From Bacteroidales bacterium (lineage in GTDB: Bacteria; Bacteroidota; Bacteroidia; Bacteroidales; Tenuifilaceae): a stretch of 64,000 nt of DNA. The notes beneath the pieces are model-generated. The model worked only from the letters and a program-made list of their open reading frames with translations. It searched no databases and was not told the DNA's origin. Position 1 is the stretch's first letter. Every line of letters starts with the position of its first letter. The position numbers and the translations under genes were made by a program. Below are positions 46,101-55,076 of this stretch, one piece after another. The stretch spans positions 1 through 64,000 of the forward strand of contig JAFGDZ010000042.1 in NCBI GenBank assembly GCA_016931855.1, read 5' to 3'.

Positions 46101-46931
46101 ATGAAAAAAATATTTGGGCTATTATCATTTGTAACAGCGGCTGTTTTAACACTATCTAGCTGTTCAACACAAAATGATGGGGCAATTGTAAAAATTAGCA
46201 CAACCAAAGGCGATATTGTTGTGCGCTTGTACAACCAAACCCCACAGCACACCCATAACTTTCTTAAACTTGCCAACCAAAACTATTTTGATGGTACCAT
46301 TTTTCATAGGGTAATTAAGGAATTTATGATTCAGGGTGGAGATCCTGATTCTAAAAACCCTGTTGCCCAAAAAATGTATGGAAATGGTGGCCCAGAATAT
46401 ACCATAGCAGCAGAATTTATTGACACAATTTACCATAAAAAGGGTGTGATTGCAATGGCTAGGGAATCTGATGATGTTAATCCAGACAAAAAATCATCGG
46501 GTTCACAGTTTTACATTGTAGTTGGAAAAGTATTTACCAACGAGGAGCTAGATTTACTGGAAAACAGGAAAAATGCTAATACCTTTAGCCAATTGCAAGG
46601 GGAGCTTATTACAAACGAAACCGAAAGATTACTAGATTTAGGAGCTAATGTTGACTACTCCAAAATTAGCTTAAGCGTTCAGGATTCCCTGAAAAAGCGA
46701 TGGGAAACATACCCAAAGTTTAAATTTAGCGCTAAACAGCGCAATATTTACACAACAATTGGCGGAACACCACATTTAGATGGTAGCTACACCGTTTTTG
46801 GTGAGGTACTTGAAGGACTTGAAATAGTTGAAGAAATTTCGAAGGTTGAAACCGATTCATTCGACAGACCAGTTAAGGATATTATAATGAAAGTTAAAAT
46901 TGTGAACAAAGGGAACTATGATTTACAATAA
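46101..46931 (+). CDS. Cyclophilin-type peptidylprolyl isomerase lipoprotein
   Basis: This 276-residue protein has a lipoprotein signal (lipobox LSSC, Cys at about residue 21) and a cyclophilin domain with TTKGDIVVRLYNQTPQH, FDGTIFHRVIKEFMIQGGDP, and GSQFYIVV. It folds proline bonds in envelope proteins, inferred to be in the periplasm. There is an insertion of about 60 residues relative to small cyclophilins between about 145 and 215. Its last 14 bases overlap the start of pheS, so pheS may be translationally coupled to it. Confidence 0.93.
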   Translation: MKKIFGLLSFVTAAVLTLSSCSTQNDGAIVKISTTKGDIVVRLYNQTPQHTHNFLKLANQNYFDGTIFHRVIKEFMIQGGDPDSKNPVAQKMYGNGGPEYTIAAEFIDTIYHKKGVIAMARESDDVNPDKKSSGSQFYIVVGKVFTNEELDLLENRKNANTFSQLQGELITNETERLLDLGANVDYSKISLSVQDSLKKRWETYPKFKFSAKQRNIYTTIGGTPHLDGSYTVFGEVLEGLEIVEEISKVETDSFDRPVKDIIMKVKIVNKGNYDLQ

Positions 46932-47940
46932 AATAGCAAGCATTAAGGAGCAAATTGCTACAATTAAAGCAGAGAGCTTAAAAGATGTTGAAGACCTACG
47001 AATTAAGTTTCTAGGTAAAAAAGGTTTAGTTACCGAACTATTCAACGACTTTAGGGAAGTGCCAAATGAGATGAAACGCGAAGTTGGTGCACTTGTTAAT
47101 GACCTTAAAAACCAAGTTCAAGAGTTTATTAACGCAGAAAAGGAGCGCCTAGGTAACGTAAAAGTTGCGGCTAATAAACCCGACCTAACGCTACAAAGCG
47201 AACCCATTGAAATAGGTTCACGCCACCCAATCTCCTTAATAAAAAACGAGCTGTACTCCATATTCCAAGCAATTGGATACAAAGTGGTTGAAGGGCCAGA
47301 GATTGAGGATGATTGGCACGTTTTCTCATCGCTAAACTTTCCGCCCGAACACCCAGCAAGGGATATGCAGGATACTTTTTTTATTGAGAAGAATCCCGAT
47401 ATTTTGCTACGCACCCACACATCATCGGTGCAGGTAAGGGCTATGGAAACATCAAAACCTCCTATTAGGGTAATTTGTCCAGGTAGGGTTTTTAGGAATG
47501 AAGCTATATCGGCACGTGCTCACTGCATTTTCCATCAGGTGGAGGGCTTGTATATTGATAAAAACGTATCGTTTGCCGATTTAAAGCAAACCTTACTTTA
47601 CCTTGCCAGAGAGCTATTTGGTGCAGATACTAAAATTAGGCTTCGCCCATCGTTCTTCCCTTTTACTGAGCCATCGGCCGAGGTTGATGTTAGCTGTAAG
47701 CTATGCGGCGGTAAAGGTTGCGGGGTTTGTAAATACACAGGCTGGCTAGAAGTACTAGGCTGCGGTATGGTTGATCCTAACGTGCTTAGGTATAACAATA
47801 TAGATCCCGAAGTTTACTCTGGGTTTGCTTTTGGTGTTGGAGTTGAACGTCTTGCAATGCTAAAATACCAAGTAAAAGACTTACGTTTATATTTTGAAAA
47901 CGATGTTAGGTTCCTTGAACAGTTCCACGGAGTAATTTAA
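46918..47940 (+). CDS. pheS: Phenylalanyl-tRNA synthetase alpha subunit
   Basis: This 340-residue catalytic subunit charges tRNA-Phe. An N-terminal coiled coil (about 1-85) precedes the class II core, with motif 2 FHQVEGLYIDKNVSF and motif 3 GFAFGVGVERLAMLKY. The region CGGKGCGVCKYTGWLEVLGCG between them is characteristic of PheS. pheT is not in this window. It overlaps the cyclophilin gene start-to-end by 14 bases and ends at a strong hairpin. Confidence 0.97.
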   Translation: MIYNKIASIKEQIATIKAESLKDVEDLRIKFLGKKGLVTELFNDFREVPNEMKREVGALVNDLKNQVQEFINAEKERLGNVKVAANKPDLTLQSEPIEIGSRHPISLIKNELYSIFQAIGYKVVEGPEIEDDWHVFSSLNFPPEHPARDMQDTFFIEKNPDILLRTHTSSVQVRAMETSKPPIRVICPGRVFRNEAISARAHCIFHQVEGLYIDKNVSFADLKQTLLYLARELFGADTKIRLRPSFFPFTEPSAEVDVSCKLCGGKGCGVCKYTGWLEVLGCGMVDPNVLRYNNIDPEVYSGFAFGVGVERLAMLKYQVKDLRLYFENDVRFLEQFHGVI

Positions 47941-47960
47941 CTGTAAACGTTTTAACTGAA

Positions 47961-48000
47961 ATAACAATCTATCAGTTTACATAAGCTGATAGATTGTTAT
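47961..48000 (+). terminator. Terminator after pheS
   Basis: A perfect 15-bp stem (ATAACAATCTATCAG at 47961-47975, complement at 47986-48000) has a 10-base loop. The T-tract is weak (TAAACAAAAG), so it may act mostly through the stem. Confidence 0.65.
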
Positions 48001-48054
48001 TAAACAAAAGAGCAAACCTAATCCAGTTCTAATCACTTTCAAAGTCAACGCACC

Positions 48055-48753
48055 ATGGATGAGCTAAATCCAACATGTTTAGGGTGTAAATCAACCTCAA
48101 ATAACCTTTTTAGATCGCTAAATGAGGCTGAGACAGACTATTTAGAAAAGTCGAAGAGCTGCAATAAGTACAAAAGAGGCGAGATACTTTACCGCGAGGG
48201 TACCCGCATTACAGGTTGCTACTGCGTAATGTCTGGTATTCTAAAAATTTACAAAACTGGCGGTATTGGTAAAGAGCAAATTATAGCCTTTGCAAAATCA
48301 GGCGATATAACAGGATACCGCTCTGTAATTAGCAATGAGCAGGCCTGTACAACCGCCGAAATAATTGAGGAAGCGGTAATATGTTACATCCCAGCCCAAG
48401 TTATTTTCGATTTGGTTAAACGCAATTCCGATTTTTCGCTATCGCTAATGCAGCTATCGTGTAAAGAGCTAAATCAGGCCAATAGCTACATAAAGGATAT
48501 TGCACAAAAAACAGTAAGAGAAAGATTAGCCGAGGTTTTACTTATGCTTGATAAAACCTTTGGTACCGAACCTGATGGAACGCTAAAGGTTACACTTACA
48601 CGAGAAGAGCTTGCAAATATTGTAGGCACAGCAACAGAATCGGTAATTAGGTTACTGTCCGACTTTAAATCGGAAAAGCTCATTGGGCTAACAGGCAAGA
48701 AAATTCAGCTGCTCAACAAAGCCCTTCTTAACAAAATATCAAACTTTAACTAA
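48055..48753 (+). CDS. Crp/Fnr family transcriptional regulator
   Basis: This 232-residue regulator has an N-terminal cyclic-nucleotide-binding-type domain (about 20-140) and a C-terminal winged helix-turn-helix, [22 protein letters not shown] (about 184-205). It has a CxxC pair at residues 8 and 11 and a third Cys at about 39 in the N-terminal region, so an iron-sulfur FNR-like cluster is possible but unproved. Its ligand and target promoters are unknown. Its end overlaps the convergent ruvB end by 4 bases. Confidence 0.93.
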   Translation: MDELNPTCLGCKSTSNNLFRSLNEAETDYLEKSKSCNKYKRGEILYREGTRITGCYCVMSGILKIYKTGGIGKEQIIAFAKSGDITGYRSVISNEQACTTAEIIEEAVICYIPAQVIFDLVKRNSDFSLSLMQLSCKELNQANSYIKDIAQKTVRERLAEVLLMLDKTFGTEPDGTLKVTLTREELANIVGTATESVIRLLSDFKSEKLIGLTGKKIQLLNKALLNKISNFN

Positions 48754-49769
48754 AAAAGACTTCCCTGCTTGGAAGGTCTTTCAATTCTAAGGTGCTCATA
48801 AGCCAAATGGGTAACCTCACGTCCGCGTGGAGTTCGCTTAATAAATCCCTCCTTTATTAGGAAAGGCTCATAAACCTCTTCAATGGTACCCGCATCCTCA
48901 CCAACCGCAGTAGCAATTGTATTTATACCAACAGGGCCTCCATTAAATTTATAGATTATAGTATTCAAAATTCGATTATCCATCTCATCAAGACCCCTCG
49001 AGTCTATCTGAAGGTTATCGAGCGAATATTTGGCTATTTTAAGGTCTATATAGCCTTCTCCCTTAACCTGGGCAAAGTCTCTAACCCGCCTTAGCAAAGC
49101 ATTTGCAATACGGGGTGTTCCCCTACTCCTTCTAGCAATTTCGTAGGATGCATCCTCATCTATCTCAATATCAAGTATTGATGCAGATCGTTTAAGAATG
49201 GATTGAATAACGTTGGTATCGTAGTACTCAAGCAAGCACTTTATACCAAATCGTGCCCGCAGCGGACTTGTAAGTAATCCGCTACGAGTAGTTGCTCCAA
49301 CAAGAGTAAAGGGGTTAAGCTCTATTTGAATACTCCTGGCGCTTGGCCCCTTATCAATCATTATATCAATTACATAATCTTCCATTGCAGAGTACAAGTA
49401 CTCCTCTACAATAGGGCTTAAGCGGTGAATCTCATCAATAAAAAGAATATCGCCCTTACTAAGATTTGTTAGCAAACCAGCTAAGTCGCCAGGCTTTTCC
49501 AAAACAGGTCCCGATGTAGTTTTAAGAGCCACACCCAGCTCATTGGATATAATATTAGCCAGCGTTGTTTTTCCTAACCCTGGAGGGCCATGTAGAAGAA
49601 CATGATCTAACGAATCGCCGCGCATTTTAGCCGCAGCAATAAAAACCTTAAGGTTATCAACAATTCTGCCCTGACCAGAGAACTCAGTAAACTCCGCAGG
49701 CCTAATTTTAAGCTCAATATCCTTTTCCGACTCGTTCATTTTACCGTTACGAAGAACGTTATCGCTCAT
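48750..49769 (-). CDS. ruvB: Holliday junction branch migration ATPase
   Basis: This 339-residue AAA+ motor drives Holliday junction migration with RuvA. Walker [14 protein letters not shown] (about 60-72) and Walker [11 protein letters not shown] (about 114-123) are followed by sensor 1 and the RuvB winged helix, with [11 protein letters not shown]. RuvA and RuvC are not present here. It lies 6 bases after nadA and is probably in one transcript with it. Confidence 0.97.
   Translation of the reverse strand: MSDNVLRNGKMNESEKDIELKIRPAEFTEFSGQGRIVDNLKVFIAAAKMRGDSLDHVLLHGPPGLGKTTLANIISNELGVALKTTSGPVLEKPGDLAGLLTNLSKGDILFIDEIHRLSPIVEEYLYSAMEDYVIDIMIDKGPSARSIQIELNPFTLVGATTRSGLLTSPLRARFGIKCLLEYYDTNVIQSILKRSASILDIEIDEDASYEIARRSRGTPRIANALLRRVRDFAQVKGEGYIDLKIAKYSLDNLQIDSRGLDEMDNRILNTIIYKFNGGPVGINTIATAVGEDAGTIEEVYEPFLIKEGFIKRTPRGREVTHLAYEHLRIERPSKQGSLF
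48753..48782. terminator. Hairpin at the junction of the crp-like and ruvB ends
   Basis: AAAGACTTCC pairs with GGAAGGTCTTT around the loop CTGCTT, with one bulged base, and A/T tracts on both sides. Part of it lies within the ruvB coding end. Bidirectional use is possible. Confidence 0.45.
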
Positions 49770-49775
49770 TTTTAA

Positions 49776-50765
49776 CTATTTGGAAAGGTCTAACATTCGC
49801 TGAATAGGTTTTACCGCTTTTGCAATGATATCGGCATCAACATTAACCTCAGGCCACTCGTAAAGCAGGGTATTATAAATCTTCTTAAGCGTAATTAAGC
49901 GCATAAATGAGCACTCATTGCATCCACAAGTACTATCCTTGGGTGGAGCAGGAATAAAGGTCTTATTAGGGCTCTCCTTTTGCATTTGGTGAAGAATACC
50001 AAATTCTGTTGCCACAATAAATTTTTGACTCTCATTTGTGGTTGTAAACTTAAGCAATGCTGCAGTTGAACCAACAAAATCGGATATCAACAAAACAGGC
50101 TTTTTGCACTCGGGATGCGCAATAACCAAAGCATCGGGATTTTCCTTCTTGAGTGCCAATATACCCTCAAGCGAAAACTCTTCGTGCACATGGCAAGCAC
50201 CATCCCAAATAAGCATATTACTACGCCCGCTAACCCTTTGTAAGTAGTTACCTAAATTCCTATCGGGAGCAAAAATAATTGGCTTATCGGCCGGAATGCT
50301 ATTAATAACATCAACAGCATTGGTAGATGTGCAAGTAATATCGCTTAATGCCTTAATTGCTGCCGATGTGTTAACGTAGGTAACAACAACATGATCGGGA
50401 TGAGCTTCCACAAATTCCTTAAACGCATCGGGCGGACAGGAATTGGCAAGGCTGCAACCAGCATTCAAATCGGGAATGAGCACCTTTTTATGGGGGCTAA
50501 GAATTTTTGCCGATTCGGCCATAAAATGAACACCTGCAAAAACAATTATGTCGGCATCGTTCTTTTGTGCAACTTGCGAAAGAGCCAAACTATCGCCCAA
50601 AAAATCGGCAATATCCTGAACCTCATTTTCTTGGTAGTAGTGAGCCAAAATAATAGCATTCTTTTCTTTCTTAAGCCGTGCTATCTCTTTAACCAAATCA
50701 ATATCGCTCGCCACAGGAAGGTCTATAAAACCTTTATCAACAAATCTATTATTAATATCATTCAT
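49776..50765 (-). CDS. nadA: Quinolinate synthase
   Basis: This 329-residue [4Fe-4S] enzyme condenses iminoaspartate with dihydroxyacetone phosphate to make quinolinate in NAD synthesis. The three cluster cysteines are in AGCSLANSC, DITCTSTNAV and CGCNECSFM. The triplicate repeats typical of NadA are present, e.g. ILAHYYQENEVQDIADFLGDS near residue 40. nadB and nadC are not adjacent. It is followed 6 bases later by ruvB. Confidence 0.97.
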   Translation of the reverse strand: MNDINNRFVDKGFIDLPVASDIDLVKEIARLKKEKNAIILAHYYQENEVQDIADFLGDSLALSQVAQKNDADIIVFAGVHFMAESAKILSPHKKVLIPDLNAGCSLANSCPPDAFKEFVEAHPDHVVVTYVNTSAAIKALSDITCTSTNAVDVINSIPADKPIIFAPDRNLGNYLQRVSGRSNMLIWDGACHVHEEFSLEGILALKKENPDALVIAHPECKKPVLLISDFVGSTAALLKFTTTNESQKFIVATEFGILHQMQKESPNKTFIPAPPKDSTCGCNECSFMRLITLKKIYNTLLYEWPEVNVDADIIAKAVKPIQRMLDLSK

Positions 50766-50958
50766 TTTTTTAAAATTTAAAAAACCTTATGATAATGTTA
50801 GGCTGTTAGCTTGGTTCAAAAAAAAAACTGGGTTGGGTTGCAAAATTGGATATTAAAATGATGATAACAAATTTTTAACAGCCACTAAATTATATTAGCG
50901 CTGAAATACAACTGTTTTCTAATGTTATTAACAACTTGTTAGCTTCAATTGTTTTGAT

Positions 50959-51024
50959 AAAAAGTGAGATTTCAACAGCTGTTAGTAGAGTTAAATACCT
51001 GTTAAAATCTCATCACTACTTTTT
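50959..51024 (+). other. Candidate structured RNA or terminator-like hairpin
   Basis: TGAGATTTCAACAG (50965-50978) pairs with CTGTTAAAATCTCA (50999-51012), 13 of 14 positions, around a 20-base loop. Outer AAAAAG/CTTTTT arms extend it, and a T-tract follows. No gene ends nearby on this strand, so it could terminate a small RNA. No upstream promoter box was found. Confidence 0.35.
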
Positions 51025-51330
51025 GCTGAATGCTATTTGATATATGGCAATTATTTATAATTGGGTATAGGGCCTAATAATGCAAAAAAAGTTTAGAGAT
51101 TTTCACCACCTAAAAGCTAACAATTAGCTAACGGGTTATTAGCTAATATATGCAGTAGATTTTTTTTGATGATTTACATTTATAGTGCAATTTTATAATA
51201 TAATGATAATGAGTATTTAGACAGTAATTTTGCCTGTTGATAACTGCTTTTGGTTGCCGTTGTATGGTGTAAAAAGGGTACCGTTGTGTTATGTGCTGTT
51301 TTAGCCAAGTAAAGCATAGTACTTTATTTG

Positions 51331-51360
51331 TTGGTTATTAAATTAGTGTGGCTAATTTTG
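51331..51360 (+). promoter_or_regulatory. Promoter of the BamA-like barrel gene
   Basis: TTG at 51331-51333 and TAATTTTG at 51353-51360 are 19 bases apart, a good match to the Bacteroidota promoter. The ATG follows 20 bases later. Confidence 0.65.
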
Positions 51361-51379
51361 TGGTACATACTTTATATAT

Positions 51380-52486
51380 ATGCGCTTAGTACAGTATAGG
51401 GTTGCATGCTTACTGGCTATATCGTTAATTGGTGTAGCCCGGCCAAAGGCTCAAACGCTTGATTCGTTGCTTGCCAACGGTGGTAAAAAGATTGGTGATA
51501 ATAGCTATGTGGCAATACCTATCCTATTTTATGGAGAGGAAACCCGCTGGGGCTTTGGAGCATCGGCAGGATACTACAGAATAAAAGAGGGTGTTAATAA
51601 AGCATCGAATATCCAGGGAACGGCTATTTACACCCAGCGTAAGCAGTTCCAGTTTGGGCTGTACCCCAAGCTATATACGCAGAATAGAAATTTTTACTAC
51701 TCGGGCCATATTAAGTATAGCTACTACCCCGATACGTTTTGGGGCATAGGCAACACCACAAGCGATACCCTTGAGGAGAACTTTACCCCGCGAATGTTTT
51801 CGGTTCTTTTTCAGCGGCAAAGGGTGATGTTTGGAACTATAATGGCAGGAATACAGTACCAGTTTGCTTACTCCGATATTGCTAAGTTTGATAGCGAAGG
51901 CAATCTTGAAAATAGCGGCTTATATGGCACCAAGGCATTTAGAACTTCCGGACTGGGCTTTTTGCTAACCTGGGATAACCGCGATAATAACTTTTACCCT
52001 CTTAATGGCGAGTTCTATAAGCTGTCGTTACTGGTTAACAGCAAAATTTTTGGGAGTAGCCTTAACTATAGCCGCTTAACACTTGATTTGCGAAATTTTT
52101 ACCCTCTAGTAGGCGAGCATACCTTGGCTTTACAGGTTTACACCGATTTTACTTGGGGCGATACGCCTTTTCAGCAGCTACCATCGTTGGGCGGGAATGA
52201 GATACTGCGGGGCTACTACCAGGGACGCTATAGGGATATGCTAATGCTAACAGGGCAGCTGGAGTACCGTTTTCCAATTTATAAGCGGCTAAAGGGTGCT
52301 ATGTTTGGCGCCATGGGGCAGGTATCTGACGATTTATCGAACCTTACGTTTCATGGTTTTAGGTACTCCGCTGGTGGTGGATTGCGCTTTAAGGTTAGCC
52401 CAGCAAAAGTGCATCTCCGATTTGATGTTGGTATAACCGAAAAGGGAAAGGCAGCGCTGTACTTCACGGCATCGGAGGCTTTTTAG
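51380..52486 (+). CDS. BamA/TamA family outer-membrane barrel protein (surface antigen D15-like)
   Basis: This 368-residue protein has a signal peptide and a barrel of alternating beta strands (e.g. WGFGASAGYYRIKEG and QFQFGLYPKLYTQNRNFYYSG). It contains the BamA-like loop segment GGNEILRGYYQGRYRD and ends in LYFTASEAF, an aromatic C-terminal signature for barrel insertion. The size suggests a 16-strand barrel without POTRA domains. Family resemblance is to the Omp85 superfamily; a role as a translocon or simple channel is undecided. It has its own promoter. Confidence 0.83.
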   Translation: MRLVQYRVACLLAISLIGVARPKAQTLDSLLANGGKKIGDNSYVAIPILFYGEETRWGFGASAGYYRIKEGVNKASNIQGTAIYTQRKQFQFGLYPKLYTQNRNFYYSGHIKYSYYPDTFWGIGNTTSDTLEENFTPRMFSVLFQRQRVMFGTIMAGIQYQFAYSDIAKFDSEGNLENSGLYGTKAFRTSGLGFLLTWDNRDNNFYPLNGEFYKLSLLVNSKIFGSSLNYSRLTLDLRNFYPLVGEHTLALQVYTDFTWGDTPFQQLPSLGGNEILRGYYQGRYRDMLMLTGQLEYRFPIYKRLKGAMFGAMGQVSDDLSNLTFHGFRYSAGGGLRFKVSPAKVHLRFDVGITEKGKAALYFTASEAF

Positions 52487-52542
52487 TATATTTTCTCGTA
52501 AAGAGTTTAGAATTTGATTTCTTATTATTTTTTGCTGCCATA

Positions 52543-52569
52543 AATCGCCACAGCGTGCTGTGGCGCTAC
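52543..52569. repeat. REP-like palindromic element, copy 2
   Basis: This is identical over 27 bases to 8946-8972. It is also followed by a pyrimidine-rich tract (about 52576-52620), suggesting that the element and tract travel together. Confidence 0.7.
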
Positions 52570-52624
52570 GTTACCACTTCTTAATTCTTCCTCTTCCTCA
52601 CATTCCTCCACTTCCTTCCCTATA

Positions 52625-52651
52625 ATAAAAAAAGGCGGTAAAAACCGCCTT
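52625..52651 (-). terminator. Terminator after aminopeptidase P
   Basis: On the minus strand AAGGCGGT and ACCGCCTT pair around a 4-base loop and are followed by TTTTTATTAT. The stop codon of the aminopeptidase gene is 24 bases upstream. Confidence 0.8.
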
Positions 52652-52674
52652 CTGTATTGTGTGTTATGGTGGGA

Positions 52675-54066
52675 CTAGCCACGCATGGTTTCTTCAACCT
52701 CATCAACGGTAATGGGAACGCGCTTAGAGCCAAGTATGCGAGAGCCATTATTGGTGATTAGAATATCATCCTCAAGGCGAATGCCTCCAAAGGTTTTGTA
52801 ATCCTCAAGCTTATCAAAGTTAATGAACGAGGTGTTAATCTTTTCGCTTTTCCACTTCTCAATAAGCGCAGGAATAAAGTAGATACCGGGTTCAACGGTA
52901 AGCACAAATCCCTTTTGTAAGCGGCGACCTAAGCGAAGGTTGGCTGTTCCAAACTGGTTAGAACGAGATATCTCGTCGTCGTAACCAACATGGTTCTCAC
53001 CCAGATCCTCCATATCGTGAACATCCATACCCATCATATGACCCAAACCGTGGGGCATAAATAGCGCGTGAGCTCCGTTAGCAACAGCTTCGTCAACATC
53101 GCCCTTCATAATACCAAGCCCTTTAAGACCTTCGGCAATAGCTCTTGCAGCGGCTAAATGGAGACTAAGGTTGGTTACATCGGGTTTGGCTAGGCCAATA
53201 GCAGTGTTGTTTGCGTTAAGAACGATATTGTATATCTCGCGCTGTTTTTGTGTGAATACGCCTCCAACTGGCGATGTTCTGGTAAAGTCCGAGGCGTAGT
53301 GAGTAACGGTTTCGGCACCAGCGTCGGTAAGCATTAGCCTACCCTCCTTAAGCATTTGGGAGTGGTCGTGGTTATGCAGCGTTTCGCCATTTTGCGAAAG
53401 GATGATAGGGAACGAAGGCATATGGCCGTACGATAGCGCTATACCCTCAATTGCACCCGCAATTTGAAGCTCGGTAGCACCAACCTTGGCCATTTTCATG
53501 GCGGTTGTGTGCATTAGGTAGCCAATATCGCAAGCCTTATCTATCTCAACAATTTCAACGTCTTCCTTAACCGAACGTAGAGCAACAACGGCCTTGATTA
53601 GCTCAACCGAGGCGTACTTTTTAACCATTTGGGTGCTAATTCCCAAAAGCTGCTCAAGCATCACAACATTCTCGGCACGATATGGGGGTAGGAAGTGGAT
53701 TTTTCGGCCATTTTTAATGGCGCGCTGTAGCGTAGAGGCAAGTTCTTTCATAGGGTGTGTGCAAAGCACGCCAACCTGAGCCGCTTGTTCGCTAACGGTG
53801 GGTTGTGGACCCATCCAGATAATATCGTCAATATCTACGTCGTTGCCGTAAATACAATCCTTACCATCCTCAATATCAATAACTCCAGCCATATTGGGCT
53901 GATCGATACCAAAGAAGTACAAGAAGTTACTATCCTGCCTAAACCTGTAGGTGTTGTTTGGATAGTTCATGGGAGATTCTGTGTTTCCTGGGATCAGGAT
54001 TAAACCAGAGCGAATTTTCTTTCTTAGCTTAAGCCTGCGCTCAGTATAGACTGTTTTATCGAACAT
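52675..54066 (-). CDS. pepP: Xaa-Pro aminopeptidase (aminopeptidase P)
   Basis: This 463-residue M24 metallopeptidase has the N-terminal AMP_N domain (about 1-145) and the pita-bread catalytic domain. The dimetal ligands are visible: Asp in LMLTDAGAETV, Asp in YASDFTRTSP, His in HGLGHMMGMDVHD, Glu in VEPGIYF and Glu in IRLEDDILIT. It releases N-terminal residues from Xaa-Pro peptides. The gene stands alone and a terminator follows it. Confidence 0.93.
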   Translation of the reverse strand: MFDKTVYTERRLKLRKKIRSGLILIPGNTESPMNYPNNTYRFRQDSNFLYFFGIDQPNMAGVIDIEDGKDCIYGNDVDIDDIIWMGPQPTVSEQAAQVGVLCTHPMKELASTLQRAIKNGRKIHFLPPYRAENVVMLEQLLGISTQMVKKYASVELIKAVVALRSVKEDVEIVEIDKACDIGYLMHTTAMKMAKVGATELQIAGAIEGIALSYGHMPSFPIILSQNGETLHNHDHSQMLKEGRLMLTDAGAETVTHYASDFTRTSPVGGVFTQKQREIYNIVLNANNTAIGLAKPDVTNLSLHLAAARAIAEGLKGLGIMKGDVDEAVANGAHALFMPHGLGHMMGMDVHDMEDLGENHVGYDDEISRSNQFGTANLRLGRRLQKGFVLTVEPGIYFIPALIEKWKSEKINTSFINFDKLEDYKTFGGIRLEDDILITNNGSRILGSKRVPITVDEVEETMRG

Positions 54067-54404
54067 GATCTCTCTTTTTTAGAGTTTATACAGGAGCCCA
54101 ATTTACTAGCTATTTGCCATAGTTCAAAGAGTAATTGGGAAAACAGCTGGGAGCCATCGGATGTTGTTGGGAGTAGTTGAAAGATTAGGAATATGAAGAC
54201 TGTGAGGAAGATGAGGAAGGACGGAAGCACAGAGGTATAGAGGAAAGACGGAGTACACGGAGTTTTTTGAGGAGAGGTTAAAAATTTAAAGTAAAAAGCT
54301 GAACTTCAAATCCCTATCTAACGTCTAACATCTATTCTTACAAAGATTTCTCCCTCTAGGACAGTGTATTAACTCATGAACGCAGAATTCCAAACACTAA
54401 ACAC
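54067..54404. other. Intergenic region with purine-rich low-complexity tract
   Basis: No gene is evident. Positions about 54170-54275 on the plus strand are strikingly rich in GA (e.g. GAGGAAGATGAGGAAGGACGG), the reverse of pyrimidine-rich tracts seen after the REP-like elements. The remainder is ordinary. No terminator is obvious downstream of ispD. Confidence 0.6.
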
Positions 54405-55067
54405 TTATACTTTAATTGCGCTGGCAAAAGCCATATCCATGGGAGTAGTTATTTTGATGTTTTCTCTATTCCCTTCAACAAGATTTATGGTAATGCCATT
54501 GTGCTCGGCTACAGAGGCATCATCGGTAAAGAGAGGACTAAATGGGGTTTGGTAACAGCGCTTAATTAGCTCCGTACTAAATACTTGTGGGGTTTGTACC
54601 AGCCAAACATGGTCGCGATTAATGCTTTGGCTCTGGTTGTTATCTGTTTGTAACCTAACCGATTCAACAGGTTTTATTACAGGAATTGCATTTCCCTTTT
54701 GGGCTGCTGCAGTAAAGCAGCGGGAAATGGTTTCTAGGGAAACAAGGGGTCTAACGCCATCGTGTATGGCCACTAAGCCGCTGCCGCTAATGGAATCCAG
54801 TCCATTTTTTACAGAGAAGAAACGGGCGTCGCCACCTGCTACCGTGGTGTGTTTTATTTTAAAACAATGCTCTTCGCATAGCGATTCCCAATTTGAGAAC
54901 TGATTTTTGGGAAGCACTAAAACAATGGATATTTGCTGATTGTAAGCGTAAAACTGCTCAATGGTATGCATCAGAATTGGCTTACCGTTAAGCAGAAGGA
55001 ACTGCTTGGGAGTACTTGCGCCCATTCGGGTTCCGGAACCCCCAGCAACAATAATTACGCTTTCCAT
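54405..55067 (-). CDS. ispD: 2-C-methyl-D-erythritol 4-phosphate cytidylyltransferase
   Basis: This 220-residue enzyme transfers CMP onto methylerythritol phosphate in the MEP pathway of isoprenoid synthesis. The N-terminal signature IIVAGGSGTRMGASTPKQF (about 4-22) holds the CTP-binding loop. The motif VAIHDGVRPLVS and C-terminal NIKITTPMDMAFA complete the family. IspF is not adjacent. It lies 9 bases after rlpA. Confidence 0.96.
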   Translation of the reverse strand: MESVIIVAGGSGTRMGASTPKQFLLLNGKPILMHTIEQFYAYNQQISIVLVLPKNQFSNWESLCEEHCFKIKHTTVAGGDARFFSVKNGLDSISGSGLVAIHDGVRPLVSLETISRCFTAAAQKGNAIPVIKPVESVRLQTDNNQSQSINRDHVWLVQTPQVFSTELIKRCYQTPFSPLFTDDASVAEHNGITINLVEGNRENIKITTPMDMAFASAIKV

Positions 55068-55076
55068 GCTATGGGC

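Larger units (their letters stand above)
50766..51379. other. Long AT-rich intergenic region between nadA and an outer-membrane gene
   Basis: This 614-base stretch has no reading frame worth annotating. It contains a 13/14-bp hairpin with a T-tract (50959-51024), two TTAGCTAA palindromes (51124-51131, 51139-51146) and the promoter of the outer-membrane gene. I see no DnaA boxes (TTATCCACA) in it. The rest is plain AT-rich sequence. Confidence 0.7.

Noticed and set aside
46025-46276. N-terminal extension of the patatin gene by 84 codons
   Set aside because: It crosses the divergent cyclophilin gene and places a signal peptide in the middle of the protein.
50766-51379. AT-rich gap as the replication origin
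   Set aside because: No DnaA boxes (TTATCCACA type) were seen in it, although parS sites suggest the origin may be near.
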